From Gigaspora margarita (Eukaryota > Glomeromycota > Glomeromycetes > Diversisporales > Gigasporaceae), in assembly GCA_009809945.1 (NCBI GenBank), contig WTPW01000677.1, positions 41,483 through 105,482 of the forward strand: a stretch of 64,000 nucleotides of DNA, in the 5' to 3' direction. Positions 1 through 11,123 of this stretch are shown here, piece by piece (position 1 is the stretch's first letter; every line of letters begins with the position of its first letter). The notes under the pieces are model-generated. The model was not told the origin of the DNA. It searched no databases and saw only the letters and a program-made list of their open reading frames with translations. Made by a program: the position numbers and the translations under genes.

Positions 1-1190
1 TTGTTCGCTTTTTTTTTTTTGTACTTACTAATTTTTTTTCTTTTTGTCATTTCTCAGTTTTTGTTGCTATTATCAATGTCATCACAGGTTGGTATCGTCG
101 CTATTGTTATCTCAAGTATTATTGCAAGTGCTATCATATGCTTTTCTTTTTTTTTGATTCTGCCATTGGAGCCGTCATTACTAGAGGATAAGTTTTTCAT
201 CTTGGGCTTTTTTTTTTCTTATATATTTTTTTTCTTTTGGGTGTGATTTCACCATTGGAGCCATTGTTACTAGTATTATTAGAGTCACTATTTTTATGTA
301 AGTTTTTCGTCTTGGGGTTTTTTTGTTACTTTTTTTTTTATATATTTCTCTCCTTTCAGGTGTGATTTTACTATTGCATATTTTTTTTTCTATTTAGGTA
401 CTAACACTTTTCTTTTTTCAGGTGTGATTTTGTTATTGAAGCTAATATAGGAAAGCTATTGAGGTTATCGTTTTCAGGTACATTTTTTATTTTGGACTTT
501 ATTTTTTTTCTCTATATATTATATTTCTCTTTTTTCAGGTGTGATTTCACTGTTGGAACCATTGTTACTAGAGTTATTAGAATTACTGTTTTTGGGTACC
601 ATATATTTTCTAAAATAAGCTACTCCAAAATAAGCTACCTAGTAGCTACTCCTAATTTTTTTAAAAAATTTCAAAAAACGCATTAGCAGTTGCTACATAT
701 AAAAGTCCAAATTTTACTAAGTAAATTTCAAAAGTGCTATTAAGTAAACTTATTCAAGAGATTAAAATACACTTACTGTAAAAATTTTACATCATTTGGA
801 TAACTTTTTATTAGTACGTTTTTCAATTTTGCAAAAAATTTAACAATTTGAAAATAAGCTACTCTGCATATTTTCATATAATTTTTGGCCCAAAAAAGGT
901 AGCTTATTTTCAGGAATATATGGTAAGTTTTTCATTTTGGGGCTATTATTTTTTTATATATATTTGGTACCAACCTTCTCTTCTTTTAGATGCAATTTCG
1001 CTATTGAAATAGTATTACTAAAACCATTGAAGTTGTCATTTCGAATGTTTTCATTTTGGAACTGTTAATTTGTTTTTGTTTTTTTTTTACTAATGCTTTT
1101 TTTCTTTTAGGTGTGATTTTGCTATTGAAGCCATCATTACTAGAGTTATTAGAGTTGCTATTTCAGTATAACCTTGTTGTGCTATTGAAA
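1..1190 (+). repeat. Degenerate tandem array of exon/intron-like units
   Basis: A unit recurs at about 160, 241, 360, 421, 539, 990 and 1110. Each has a T-rich tract ending in TTTCAG or similar, then a segment of about 55 nt starting GTGTGATTT and containing ATTGGAGCCATTGTTACTAG, and in two copies a GTAAGTTTTTC that looks like a splice donor. The short segments share one reading frame (CDFTIGAIVTR, CDFTVGTIVTR, CDFAIEAIITR), as if a small exon with its flanking introns had been multiplied. No continuous ORF results and no protein family is recognised. It could equally be a non-coding minisatellite whose unit happens to resemble splice sites. Confidence 0.55.
599..923. mobile_element. MITE family M, copy 1 (TA target duplication)
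   Basis: Terminal inverted repeats CCATATATTCCTGAAAATAA (right end, reverse complement) against CCATATATTTTCTAAAATAA (left), flanked by TA at 597-598 and 924-925. Removing it restores the host repeat unit, which elsewhere reads through the same point (GTAAGTTTTTCGTC at about 299). TA duplication and size suggest a Tc1/mariner-type non-autonomous element. A second copy lies at 43069-43628. Confidence 0.75.
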
Positions 1191-2689
1191 TTTTGTTAGT
1201 GCTATTTGTTGTTCATTCTTGTTGTTGGTTATGCAGTGGTGCTTTTTGTTATACTATATGTATATATATTTTTTTATATTAATAAATTCAGTAATATGAT
1301 TTCATTATTTGTTATGCTTCTATTATGTCTTTTTTTTAAATAAATTTGATATGATTTTGTTATTCATTATACTTTGCTTTTATTACATCTTTTTTATATT
1401 ATTCATTACATGATTATTTGCTTTATTGTGTACACAATCGAATTTGATCAGGCAAATGAATTTTTGTCTGAAGTTGATCAGTGAAATAAAGGTCCAAGTA
1501 GTACAAATATGCCTGGTTTGAGTAGTGCTTCAGAATATGTGTTATGTGATATTTGCAGGTTTTGATTAGTTGGAATATATATCTTCCTGTAGAAGATTAT
1601 CTCTTACAGAAGATATCTAAAAGCACCCTTTAATTATATATATTTATAAAAGATCATATTGGATTTAAAAATTTAGCTCTTATTTCAAAATAATAATTAT
1701 GATTGCAGAATTAGCAAATTTGTTTATTGCTTTCAATAAAGCTTCAGTTTATTAATTCAATAAATTATTTATTAAAAAAATATTTGCTCAATAGATTAAT
1801 AAACAATAAACTTATATAATTTTGCAAGTATTATTAATTAAAACATGTCATAGTACATAATTCTAAAATATTAATAATAAAAAATTAATTGTAACATAGA
1901 GTATTATTAATTATTGTAATTATTTTTGTTAATATCTAATATAATTTGTTAAACTAAGTTTTTTTTTTGATATTAAAGTATTTATATTGGAACCAGAATT
2001 TTTATAGTTACTGTTTTTGGCTTTTATTTATACTAAAAAAAAACAACTAGCTAGTGTTCTACATAATTTAGACTAGACAAGTATTTTTAAAGATACAGAT
2101 CTAGTTTGAACATTAATTTGGATCTAAAGTTAGTATTCAAATTTGTATCACTTAGATCTGGATCTGGTTCAGATCCATAAAATCTCTAAATTTATAAATT
2201 TATAGATGCTATAGTTAATAAAGCCCTAGTGTTCTTACTAAAAAAAACAATTGTAGCTGTTTTTATAAATTTTGGGATATTTGATAAAAATTAGCCAAAT
2301 AAATTTCATTAACCTATTACAAAGCTACAGAAAGATTGTAAAAAAATTTTATTTTTATAAATAAATTAATACTATATAAAATATATTTAAATATATTTAA
2401 ACTAATAAATAAATAAATTATATATTTACAAATTATATTAGTAAATATATAATAATAAATTAAATTTTCATAATATTTATATTTATAAAATAGCTGAAAT
2501 ACTGCTGAAATTAGTCAATAAGCAATTAGTAATGTTCTAATAGAACCAAACTAAATGTTACCCAAGCAGATCTTTGTTAAGTCTGAACTCATATTAATTC
2601 TAATAAATCAAGGCTCCAAACTCAGTCTGTTCATAGACCAGACCAAATCTAGGTTTTTTTGTTTTTTGCAGAATACTATAACTAGTGTT
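1191..2689. other. AT-rich intergenic sequence
   Basis: No supported gene. Low-complexity A/T tracts and short palindromes only; the ORFs here are short and compositionally driven. Confidence 0.6.
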
Positions 2690-3059
2690 CTAACTATACT
2701 TGTTGGCAAAACTAAAAATCTTCAAAATCCTACCCAAACCCAAATCCAATTGAACAAATCCCAAACCCAAATCCCAAATCCCAAACTCATCCCAAATCCC
2801 AAACTCATCCCAAATCTCAAACCCAAATCCCAAACCCAAATTCCAAACCCAAATCCCAAACCCAAACCCAAATCCAAACCCAAATTCCAAATCTCTAACA
2901 CTCCCTAACCCAAATCCCAAATTCCAAACCCAAATCCCAAATTCCAAATTCCAAACCCAAATCCCAAATCCAAATCCCAAACTCAAAATCTTATCTTTGA
3001 AATCTGAAGTTTCCCAAAGAAAAACTTTTTTCTTTACTAAACTTCAACTTCTAAATAAA

Positions 3060-3290
3060 GTTGTAAAGAAGTATCTTGCGATCAGAATGACAGTTAAAAT
3101 GTTATAATTGGCCTAGTGGATTGCAAGATATAAGTATTTTAGTCTTCATGACTATATATTTTCTTTTTTATATAAATAAGAAGAAAACATATAGTTGCGA
3201 AGACTAAAATACTTATATCTTACTATCCATCAGGCCAATTTTAATATTTTAACTATCATTCTGATCACAAGACTCCTCTACAACTTTACT
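3060..3290. repeat. Inverted repeat with arms of about 105 nt
   Basis: The arm from about 3070 (CTTGCGATCAGAATGACAGT ... GACTAAAATACTTATATCTT on the opposite side) is matched by its reverse complement ending near 3280 (ACTATCATTCTGATCACAAG). The centre near 3165-3190 is a short AT-rich loop. Probably a hairpin-type MITE; its ends are not sharply defined. Confidence 0.65.
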
Positions 3291-3689
3291 TAGGGAAGTG
3301 CAGTAAATTATGTAATTAGGGTTTACATAGGTTCTGACCCCCTCTAGTGATAGGATGATTGACCAATCAAATTTTTATAAAATTTAAAAAAACTCAAAAA
3401 CATCTTTGATCTGAAAATAAGCTACCCCACAATCAACAAAAGTCACTACATAGTAAAGTCTAAATTTTACTAAGTAAATCGATTAAAATCGCTTAAGTAA
3501 ACTTATTCAGAAGGTCAAAATACAAGTATTATAGAATTTTTATAAGTATTAGAGAATTTTTTATTAATTGACTTTTGATTTTTACATTTGACAGAAAATT
3601 AAAATTTTTTAAAAAAATATATTCAACAAATATAAAAATTAAAAGTTAAATAATAAAAAATTCTCAATTTTAATAAAAATTTTAGAGTA

Positions 3690-4076
3690 TAGTGGAATTC
3701 ATCTAAAGCCAACATATTTTATATATAGGCGCCAATTTTTTAGTTGCAGTGTAACCTAACTATCCAATAAAAATGCAGGAAAACCTAATACAATTTTAAA
3801 ATTAATTAATAACATTTAAATTTTTGTTAATAAATTTAAATTTTGTTATGTTTTTTTATATATAAGCGCCAAAATTTTTGAAACATATATAAATTTAAAT
3901 TAATATAATAGTTTAAAAATAAAAGATATTTAAAAAATTAATTGATAGTTTAATAATTTAAACAATAATCTATTAAATTATCAAAAAAAATTTTAAATAT
4001 CTTTTGTTTTTAAAGAGTTATAACAATTTAAAAATTTTTATAATTAAAAGGTGATGGCTTTAGGTGAATTCCACTG
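3690..4076. mobile_element. MITE family T, copy 1 (TA target duplication)
   Basis: Inverted ends TAGTGGAATTCATCTAAAGC (left) and CAGTGGAATTCACCTAAAGC (right, reverse complement), flanked by TA at 3688-3689 and 4077-4078. The flanks joined read TTTTAGAGTATGTGTATTTT, matching an uninterrupted host copy near 14190 (TTTTAGAGTATATGCATTTT). Length 387 bp. The second copy, at 39229-39801, is in the opposite orientation and carries a nested insertion. Confidence 0.85.
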
Positions 4077-4223
4077 TATGTGTATTTTGGTCTTTCAAAC
4101 AAGTTTACTTAATCGATAATTATTGATTAACATAGTAGAATTTAGACTTTACTATGTAGCAACTATCTGCGATTAACTAAAAATCAATTTTACTTTAATA
4201 TTATTAGCTATTTATACTATATA

Positions 4224-4784
4224 CTGTATCCTATCATGAATAAGCACCCCCTTTTTTGAAATTTCAAACTTAACATTCTTGATAACTATCTAATCAAACT
4301 TAATAAAAATTTTTTATTTAAATTTTATAGATCTATAAAATTTAAATAAAAAAATTTTATTAAGTTTGATAAGATAGTTAGGGGGCATCCATAAATAACG
4401 TTATGCACCCCTACATAGTAGCTCTTGACTACTATATAAAAAAATTTTTAAAAATCCGTAGATTTATATATAAAATTTACAAAAACTTGAATATATAATG
4501 ACCCAGTGATCCAAATCAAATGAAATTGATACCATTCGATTCCTCTCCTCGAGACGGTTCGAATGGTACCAAAATCATCCAATTTGGACCACTGAATCAA
4601 ATTTTAGACAAATTTTTATAAAAATATTGCGTTATATTAGGGGGACCCCCCCTACATATTGGAAAATCGTTAAATATTGGGGGACCACCCCCTCAAGCAT
4701 AACGTTATTTATGGATGCCCCCTTATCAAGAACGTTGAGTTTGAAATTTCAAAAAAGGAGTGCTTATTCATGATAGAATACGGT
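4224..4784. mobile_element. Palindromic MITE R, host of the element at 4381-4722
   Basis: Inverted ends CTGTATCCTATCATGAATAA and, from the right, CCGTATTCTATCATGAATAA, with TA on both sides. The arms extend through TTTGAAATTTCAAAC and the TTCTTGATAACTATC region. The right arm is split by the element at 4381-4722; joined, it is the reverse complement of the left arm. Confidence 0.75.
4381..4722. mobile_element. MITE family A, copy 1 (TTA target duplication)
   Basis: Inverted ends GGGGGCATCCATAAATAACG, both sides, bordered by TTA. The opposite arm of host element R supplies the empty site (ATAGTTATCAAG), so the 3-bp duplication is read directly. A 3-bp TWA duplication suggests a PIF/Harbinger-type element. 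Near its centre it holds a hairpin (about 4525-4575) whose arms resemble ACCATTCGATTC / GAATGGTACC; that module recurs elsewhere in the window. Another copy is at 9114-10138 and a degraded one at about 39902-40110. Confidence 0.8.
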
Positions 4785-5190
4785 ATTATATATATATATA
4801 GGACGTGATAGATAGGGACCATTCCCTTTAAAAAATTATGTGATTTACTGTGCTTCTCTTAGAAGTTAAAAAAGAGGTTTGTTTAGTAAAGAAAAAAGAA
4901 TTTCTTTAGAAAACTTCAGATTTCAAAGGTTTGGAATTTTGGTTTGGGATTTGGGTTTGGGTTTGGGATTTGGGTTGGGTTTGGGATTTGGAATGAGTTT
5001 GGAATTTTGGATGAGTTTGGGATTTGGAATGAGTTTGGGATTTGGAATAAGTTTGGGATTTGGGATTTGGATTTGAAATTTGTCCAGTTTTGCTATATGG
5101 GATTTTAAAATATAGGTAAACAACCCTATTTGTCCAGGTTTGTCCATAGTCCAATCCAAATCCTATAGATTTTGCCAACATAACCCAAGC

Positions 5191-5645
5191 AGTAGAGGCC
5201 TGCAAATTATCTATTTTTGTAGCCTAGCCTGGCTTGTATTTAGCTTTAAAAAATTTTTGCTAGTCCCTAACCCATGCTTATAAAATTTTGTTATTAGATC
5301 CGGCCCAGCTTACAAATATATAATATTCAAAAATTAAATATTTATTTTATAAATTAAAAATCTAAAAATTATTAATTTTTATAAGAGTTTATTTGTATAT
5401 ACCTAAAGTACATGTACTCTATTATATGATCTATATAGATCACTATAAAATTCAAGATTAGATATAATATTACATAATCAGAAAAATTCAAAATAAATGT
5501 TCATTTTGAAAAAAAAATCACTTATTTCACAAGAAATTGTATAGTAAACCACCTTCTGAGCATTAATAAAAAGGGTTTTTTGTATGATTTTACTATACAA
5601 CTACCTAAATACTAACTTTAATATAGTTTTTACTCTAACCCTAAC
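5191..5645. other. AT-rich intergenic sequence
   Basis: Starts with a GC-richer segment (GAGGCCTGCAAATTATC ... CCTAGCCTGGCTTG) that is loosely inverted at about 6600-6690, suggesting the ends of a decayed element spanning about 5205-6690. No gene is supported. Confidence 0.45.
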
Positions 5646-5826
5646 CAGGATCCCGAAATATACATAAATAGGTCAGGTATGAGTTTGCTTATTTTTGAGG
5701 TTTTTTATTCAAATCTTTTCTATTTATAGTAATTTTTTTGCTTATTTTTGAAGTTTTTTCCACAGATCTTTCCTTTTTTAGTAACCCTATAATTAACCTG
5801 ACCTATCTATGTATATTTTGGGGTCC
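5646..5826. mobile_element. MITE family B, copy 1
   Basis: Inverted ends CAGGATCCCGAAATATACAT and, from the right, AGGACCCCAAAATATACATA, enclosing about 180 bp. The flanks both read CCCTAAC. This is the uninterrupted form of the element at 9570-10065, read on the opposite strand. Confidence 0.7.
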
Positions 5827-5935
5827 TCCCTAACCTAACATAACCAATATCAGTATTACTGTTTTTTATATAATCAAAATAAAAGGTACAAAAAATTTAA
5901 TATACCCTACAGATAAATTTATATTAATTCTTTTT

Positions 5936-6560
5936 ATAATTAAAAAATTTAAAAATTATTTATTTGTTTATTAAAAATTTTTAAAAGTTTTTAATATATT
6001 TATTAAAAATTTTAAAGGCTTTTTATTTATTTGCTAAATTTTAAAGCTTTTATTTATTAAAAATTTTAAAAATTTTATTTTATTTATTAAAAGTTTTTAA
6101 AGCTTTTTATTTATTTATTAAAAATCTTAAAAACTTTTTATTGTTTATTAAAACTTTATTTGTTTATTAAAAATCTTAAAACTTTTTATTAATTTATTAA
6201 AAGCCTTTATTTGTTTATTAAAAATTTAAAAACTTTTATTTGTTTATTAAAAATTTTAGAAGATTTTATTTATTTATTAAAAGTCTTAAAAATTTTTTAT
6301 TTGTTTATTAAAAATTTTAAAGGTTTTTATTTGTTTATTAAAATTTTAAAGATTTTTATTATTAAAAATTTTAAAGGCTTTTTATTTATTATTAAAAATT
6401 TTAAAGATCTTTTTTGTTAAAAATTTTAAAGAGATTTTTTATTTATTTATTAAAAATTTTAAGACTTTTTATTTATTTACTAAAAAATTTAAAAGCTTTT
6501 TATTTGATTATTAAAAATTTTAAAAGCCTTTTATTTGTTAAAATTTTAAAAATTTTATTG
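5936..6560 (+). repeat. Minisatellite, unit of about 30 bp
   Basis: About 20 degenerate copies of a unit close to TTTATTTGTTTATTAAAAAT followed by TTTAAAGGTT. The ORF at 6211-6420 is simply this repeat translated (repeated FYLFIKNFKG-like peptide) and is not a gene. Confidence 0.8.
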
Positions 6561-7224
6561 GTTTAAAAGGTTTTAATATTATATTATTTAAAAATTTTTG
6601 GCATGGCCTAGCCTGCAAATATAAAATTTAGTAATTAGGCCTGGCCTGGTCTGCAAAAATTTGCAGGCCAGGCTGGGCTAAGCTGGACCATAGAACCTAA
6701 TACAGGCTTTTACCACCAAGTTACCTATGAGTAGAAATAAGCACTTTTGCATGATTGCATGGCTACATGTATTTGCATGAATGCTGCATGCTGCATGAAA
6801 TTTTTTAAAATGCTGCATTTTGGCCATAAAAAATTTTATAAGCTATCCTCTTTTGGTCAAAAAACTTAAAAACATCTTTAATCCAAAAATAAGCTGCCCA
6901 TGATCGACAATAGTTACCACATAGTAAAGTCCAAATTCTACTATATAAATCTATTATTATCACTTAAGTAAACTTATTCGAAAAATAAAAATACATATAC
7001 AGTATAATTTTTAGTAAGATTAAAAAATAGGTAAAATATATTTTGTGCACCCGCACCATAGTGTGGAGTGTAACGAAATATGATATCACAGATACAATAA
7101 AATATTTGTTTACATCCCAGTTACACAGATCTGCAAGATAAGTATAGATTTTTTGTTTATATTATTTTTTCGGTTTCTTTCTTTTTTACTAATCAGTTTA
7201 CTTTTTTTTTAGATAATATTGTAA
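6561..7224. other. Decayed repeat sequence
   Basis: Includes a short GC-richer inverted segment (about 6600-6690) and, at about 6850-7040, a diverged stretch of the family-M interior (AAAAATAAGCTGCCC, ACATAGTAAAGTCCAAATTC). No gene is supported. Confidence 0.5.
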
Positions 7225-7560
7225 TTGCATTTCGTTAGTACCATCGTCATATTTTGGAGCTGTCTTTTTCTTGGTATTATTATTTTTTGGAGCTGCTGTT
7301 TATTAGTGTCATTGCTCTTTAAAGTCATTGTTTTGTTAGTATTGTTGCATTTTGGAGCATCGTTTCACTAGTATTGTTGTTATTGTTTTGCTGTTGTCAC
7401 ACTTTGGAGCAGCATTTTCTTTGGAGTTATCATTTTGCTAGTGCTATCATTCTTTGGAGTTGTGCTTTATTGGTGCTGTCGTATTTTGGAGTTGTGTTTT
7501 CTTTGATATCATCATTCTTTGGAACTATCATTTCACTAATAGTGCTTTCTGTATGAGGTT
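7225..7560 (+). repeat. T-rich tandem repeat
   Basis: Degenerate units around TTTTGGAGCTGTC(A)TTTC and TAGTATTGTTG recur every 30-50 nt. The 60-codon ORF here comes from the repeat. Confidence 0.6.
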
Positions 7561-9113
7561 ACGCAATCATATTAGGTTAGATGTGTTTTTTTAGAATAGG
7601 TGTATTTCTTTAAGTTGTTAGTATAGTTGGGTCTGTGTTTAGATTATGTGTATTTTTTTTTATGTTTGGATTAGAGTTAGTTGTATAGTTAGTATTAGAA
7701 TATGGCTAAGTAGCTAGTAACTAGAGGATTATAATGGCGTCGACGGTTACTTCAAGAGCAAGAAGTTTATGAAGCCGGTGTTAGCCTTAATTAAAAGGAC
7801 AAATTAGATTGTATTTTTTTGAGTAAATACTATAGCTTTTGGGATAGTTTCATTTTTGTTTAATTAACACTCTTACTAAAGCTTTCTTTTTATTTTAAAC
7901 CATGATCAATTCGATATATTGAATGGTTGGAAATTATGGATAAGGTTTATATACTGCATATAGCTATATTCATAATTCCTGAAGCACCTGATAAAAATTA
8001 ACCGAATGACACTCTAGCTAATACAATTAAGTTGGTAATTTCAGCATATTAGATTCAATAAAATTATAAAGTGTACACATATACTTAAGAACGTATGTAT
8101 GTCCGTACATAACTTTTACATTGAATAGTGCGAAAGTTTTACCAAGGTGTTGTATATAGTAGTATAGTTGAAAATACAAAAGAAGTAAACATATAATAAT
8201 ATATTAGTAGGTTATATTGTCTGCTAATAGTTAAGGTTAGGGCTAGGATTAGGGTGAGTGCTTAGTTAGTGTTTATTGGGCTTAGGTAATTATATAGTAA
8301 ATTCTTTCAAGAAAACTTTTTGTTCAAAAAAGTGGTTTCTTATGCAAACGATCATGTCGGGAAGGCAAAATTTTTATGACAATACTGGGATACATCACAG
8401 TACACCAAAAATAAATATGGGCTAAAAACACTAGTTAAAAAAAATTTGCTCATTATGTTGTCCCATTAAAAAAAATTTCACTAAGAAAAAATTCCGCTAT
8501 TAGGTTAGAGTTAGAGAGTGACAAAAATCAGGTGATTTTTAGGAAGAGGGGGTAAAAAATGTTGAAATTATATATAGAAACCTGATCAAATTTATATTAA
8601 GAAGAAAGAGAGGGAGGTAGGCCTCTAATAAAAATTAATCAGGTGATTAATGACACTGCTCTTAGAGTATTGCTAGTCGAATGGGGTTAGAAAGCTATTT
8701 TATACCAAAATTTTGTAAGGAAAACTTTTAATTAATACGTAGAAGGCAGTTTTATAGATGAAATTTCGTGATATAGGCAATTTTTCATTATTTTTGTTTC
8801 TTGAACTTTTTCACGTCATACCTCTAACTGGCTAACAAAATTTTTTAGACTGGTATTTTAAAATAAATGCCTAATTAAAAATTGATTGATTCTGATCCAG
8901 CTAACCATTATTCTGATGCACACTGATACATCCGACCTGGTATTTTGGACCCCACACACGGTGCACTCTGCACCAAAAATAAACTTCCTATTTCATTAAT
9001 ATGTTTTTTTATTTTATTTTTTACAAAAAAAAAATTTTAAAATTTTTGTAAATACAAAAATGGAAAACTATACTAATAAAAAGTTATCTAATTTGCATTA
9101 AAAATTTAGAATA
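7561..9113. other. Intergenic sequence without a supported gene
   Basis: Mixed AT-rich sequence with fragments of older repeats. A GC-richer patch near 7736-7800 has no open frame of useful length. Confidence 0.5.
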
Positions 9114-9569
9114 GGGGGTATCCATAAATAACGTTATGTACCCCTACATAGTAGCTCTTGACCCTCCTCTACTATATAAAAAAAAATTTAAAAATCCATA
9201 TGTTTATATATAAAATTTTACAAAAACTTGAATATATTAAAACCCAGTGGTCCAATTTGGATAATTTTGGTCTATTCGATTCATCTTTGTGAGACGAATC
9301 TAATGGTACCAAAATCATTTCATTTGGATTACTAGAGCATGTTTTATTAATAAAATACTATTGATTTTATAGTAATTTTATAAGAAAACATAATAACCAA
9401 TAGTACTTCATTAATAAAACGTGATCTAGTGATCCAAATCAAATGTTTTGGTACTATTCAAATTCTCTCCTCGAGAAAATTCGGATAGTACTAAAATCAT
9501 CCAATTTGGACCACTGGATCATGTTTTAATCAAATTTTTATAAAAAAATTGCGTTATGTTCTGGAGGGA

Positions 9570-10065
9570 CCAGGACCCCGAAATATACATAGATAGATCA
9601 GGTTAATTATAGGGTTACTAAAAAGGAAAGATCTGCAAAAAACTTCAAAAATAAGCAAAAAATTACTATAAATAGAAAAAATCTGCATAAAAACCCTCAA
9701 AAATAAGGGCGCTAACATATATTACATAATATCTTTTTATTAAAAGGGCCACATCCCTCCCTCTTAGAGGCATGCCATTTATTATGTAATTTTTACCATG
9801 GATACATGGTCAGAAGTGGTTATCACGTCTATATATTTATAAGCAATTTGAAATAGATAAAGTGATCACACTATATATGGATAAGAGTGGCTACTAAGTA
9901 AAAAATATTACGTAATAAATGGCATGCCTCTTACATCATATATGAAGTATATATATGATATATTATACCTAGCTAACCCTCTCCCTCCTAAGATATTACG
10001 TAATATCTGTCAGTACCCTAAGCAAACTCATATCTGACCTATCTATGTATATTTCAGGGTCCTGG
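9570..10065. mobile_element. MITE family B, copy 2, inserted in family A
   Basis: Ends CCAGGACCCCGAAATATACA and, from the right, CCAGGACCCTGAAATATACA. Its sequence is collinear with the reverse complement of 5646-5826 except for a 312-bp insertion after AAAAATAAG. In family A copy 1 the site is uninterrupted (GGGGGACCCCCCC). Confidence 0.8.
9707..10018. mobile_element. MITE C, innermost of three nested elements (TAA duplication)
   Basis: Ends GGGCGCTAACATATATTACA and, from the right, GGGTACTGACAGATATTACG, with TAA at 9704-9706 and 10019-10021. The intact family-B copy reads CAAAAATAAGCAAACTC at this point, giving the empty site. TAA fits a PIF/Harbinger-type target. It holds an inner inverted pair around GGCATGCCATTTATTA and TAATAAATGGCATGCC. 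Confidence 0.85.
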
Positions 10066-10179
10066 GACCCCCCTATATATTGAAAAATTGTTATATTTTA
10101 GGGGACCCCCAAGCATAACGTAATTTATGGATGCCCCCATAAGTATAATTTGCTCTTTTGAATAACATTTATTGTCACA

Positions 10180-11112
10180 GATAATCGTGAAATTGAATGA
10201 TAGTAAAATCTACATGATCTCTGTATGCATAGGATTTTAAAATTTCTGAAAATCGTATAAACAATTGATCTTATTGATTTACACTACATAATCAAAACAA
10301 TCAAATGCTATAATCGGTCAGTATGCTTATATGGGGTCTGTGCCTTAAAAATGACCCTATGGCACTAGAAATTTTTTTTGAATAAATAGTGAATAAAGAT
10401 TGTATAACCAAAACAACCCAAATTTGATTTTTCGCTAATTTTAGATATGATTTTCACAAATCTTTTTTGTTATTGGATAAAAATTAAAATTGTATAATGA
10501 TATCCGTTCAAAATTGATAGTAAAATATTTATCCGCTATGTCGATCATTTCCATTCTATAATCAAAAAATCTTCTGAACTTCCATAACTCATTTTAATAC
10601 TAAGTTTACCAGTTATAATATTTGTACGAAATGAACTTTGTGTTTCATAAATTAAGATTTAACATAAATTTCGATTTTGGTTTGGGGGCCTCAAAACCCT
10701 ATTTTCAAGGAACAGAATCCATATGTTACATAAATCATATTCTTGATATCTATATATAAAAAACCTTCTAACTGTATCAAAAGGCTTTCTAACTCTAACT
10801 CTAACTCTAACTACAAGGAAAAAAGAGTTTATAAACCATTAACAAAAAAAAATTTTGTCTTATATTTAGTATTAGAGTTAGAATCACCTTTTTGACACAG
10901 TTAGAAAGTCTTTTATATATAGATATCAAGAATGCAATTTATACAGTATATAGGCAATATTGAATTAACCCCTAGTTATAGCATTCGATTGTTTTGATTA
11001 CGTAGTATAGATCGATTAGATCAATTGTTTACACGATTTTTAGAAATTTTAGGAAATCTGATAATATAAAAACCATGTGGATTTTACTATCATCTGATTT
11101 CACGATCATCCA
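10180..11112. mobile_element. Element X with long terminal inverted repeats
   Basis: The left arm, about 10186-10320 (ending CAATCAAATGCTATAATC), is reverse-complementary to about 10975-11105 (starting TATAGCATTCGATTGTTTTG). A second inverted pair further in (ATTCTTGATATCTATATATA / TATATATAGATATCAAGAAT) brackets a (CTCTAA)4 tract at about 10793. The arms are diverged, so it is old. No ORF is preserved. Confidence 0.65.
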
Positions 11113-11123
11113 CAACATTTATT

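Larger units (their letters stand above)
2690..5190. repeat. Large nested inverted-repeat complex
   Basis: The left flank (about 2720-3060: many CCCAAAT/CCCAAAC units followed by a sequence containing TCTTTACTAAACTTCAACTT) is answered by its reverse complement on the right (about 4860-5080: GGGATTTGG units preceded by AAGTTAAAAAAGAGG and GTTTAGTAAAG). Inside are an inverted repeat at about 3060-3290, a family-M-like arm pair (about 3400-3690 and 4077-4200), and three MITEs listed separately. The overlapping low-complexity ORFs (repeated GFGIWVWNLG on one strand, NPKLIPNPK on the other) are products of the CCCAAAT repeat, not genes. Confidence 0.65.
9114..10138. mobile_element. MITE family A, copy 2, carrying two nested insertions
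   Basis: Ends GGGGGTATCCATAAATAACG and, from the right, GGGGGCATCCATAAATTACG, bordered by ATA on each side. The family-B element at 9570-10065 lies inside it, and a third element lies inside that one. It contains two of the palindromic modules (about 9262-9318 and 9443-9507). Copy 1 at 4381-4722 shows the uninterrupted layout. Confidence 0.8.

Noticed and set aside
2555..2986. Overlapping ORFs on both strands with repeating NPKLIPNPK or GFGIWVWNL peptides (also at 4879-5205)
   Set aside because: They translate the CCCAAAT/CCCAAAC repeat in all frames; no start context, domain or non-repeat sequence.
5633..5647. Telomere-like CTAACCCTAACC
   Set aside because: Only two units, and explained as target-flank repeats of the family-B element.
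6211..6420. ORF of repeated FYLFIKNFKG-like peptide
   Set aside because: Product of the 30-bp AT-rich minisatellite.
10793..10812. (CTCTAA)4 as a telomeric or interstitial telomere tract
   Set aside because: Sequence differs from TTAGGG-type repeats and lies in an internal arm of element X.
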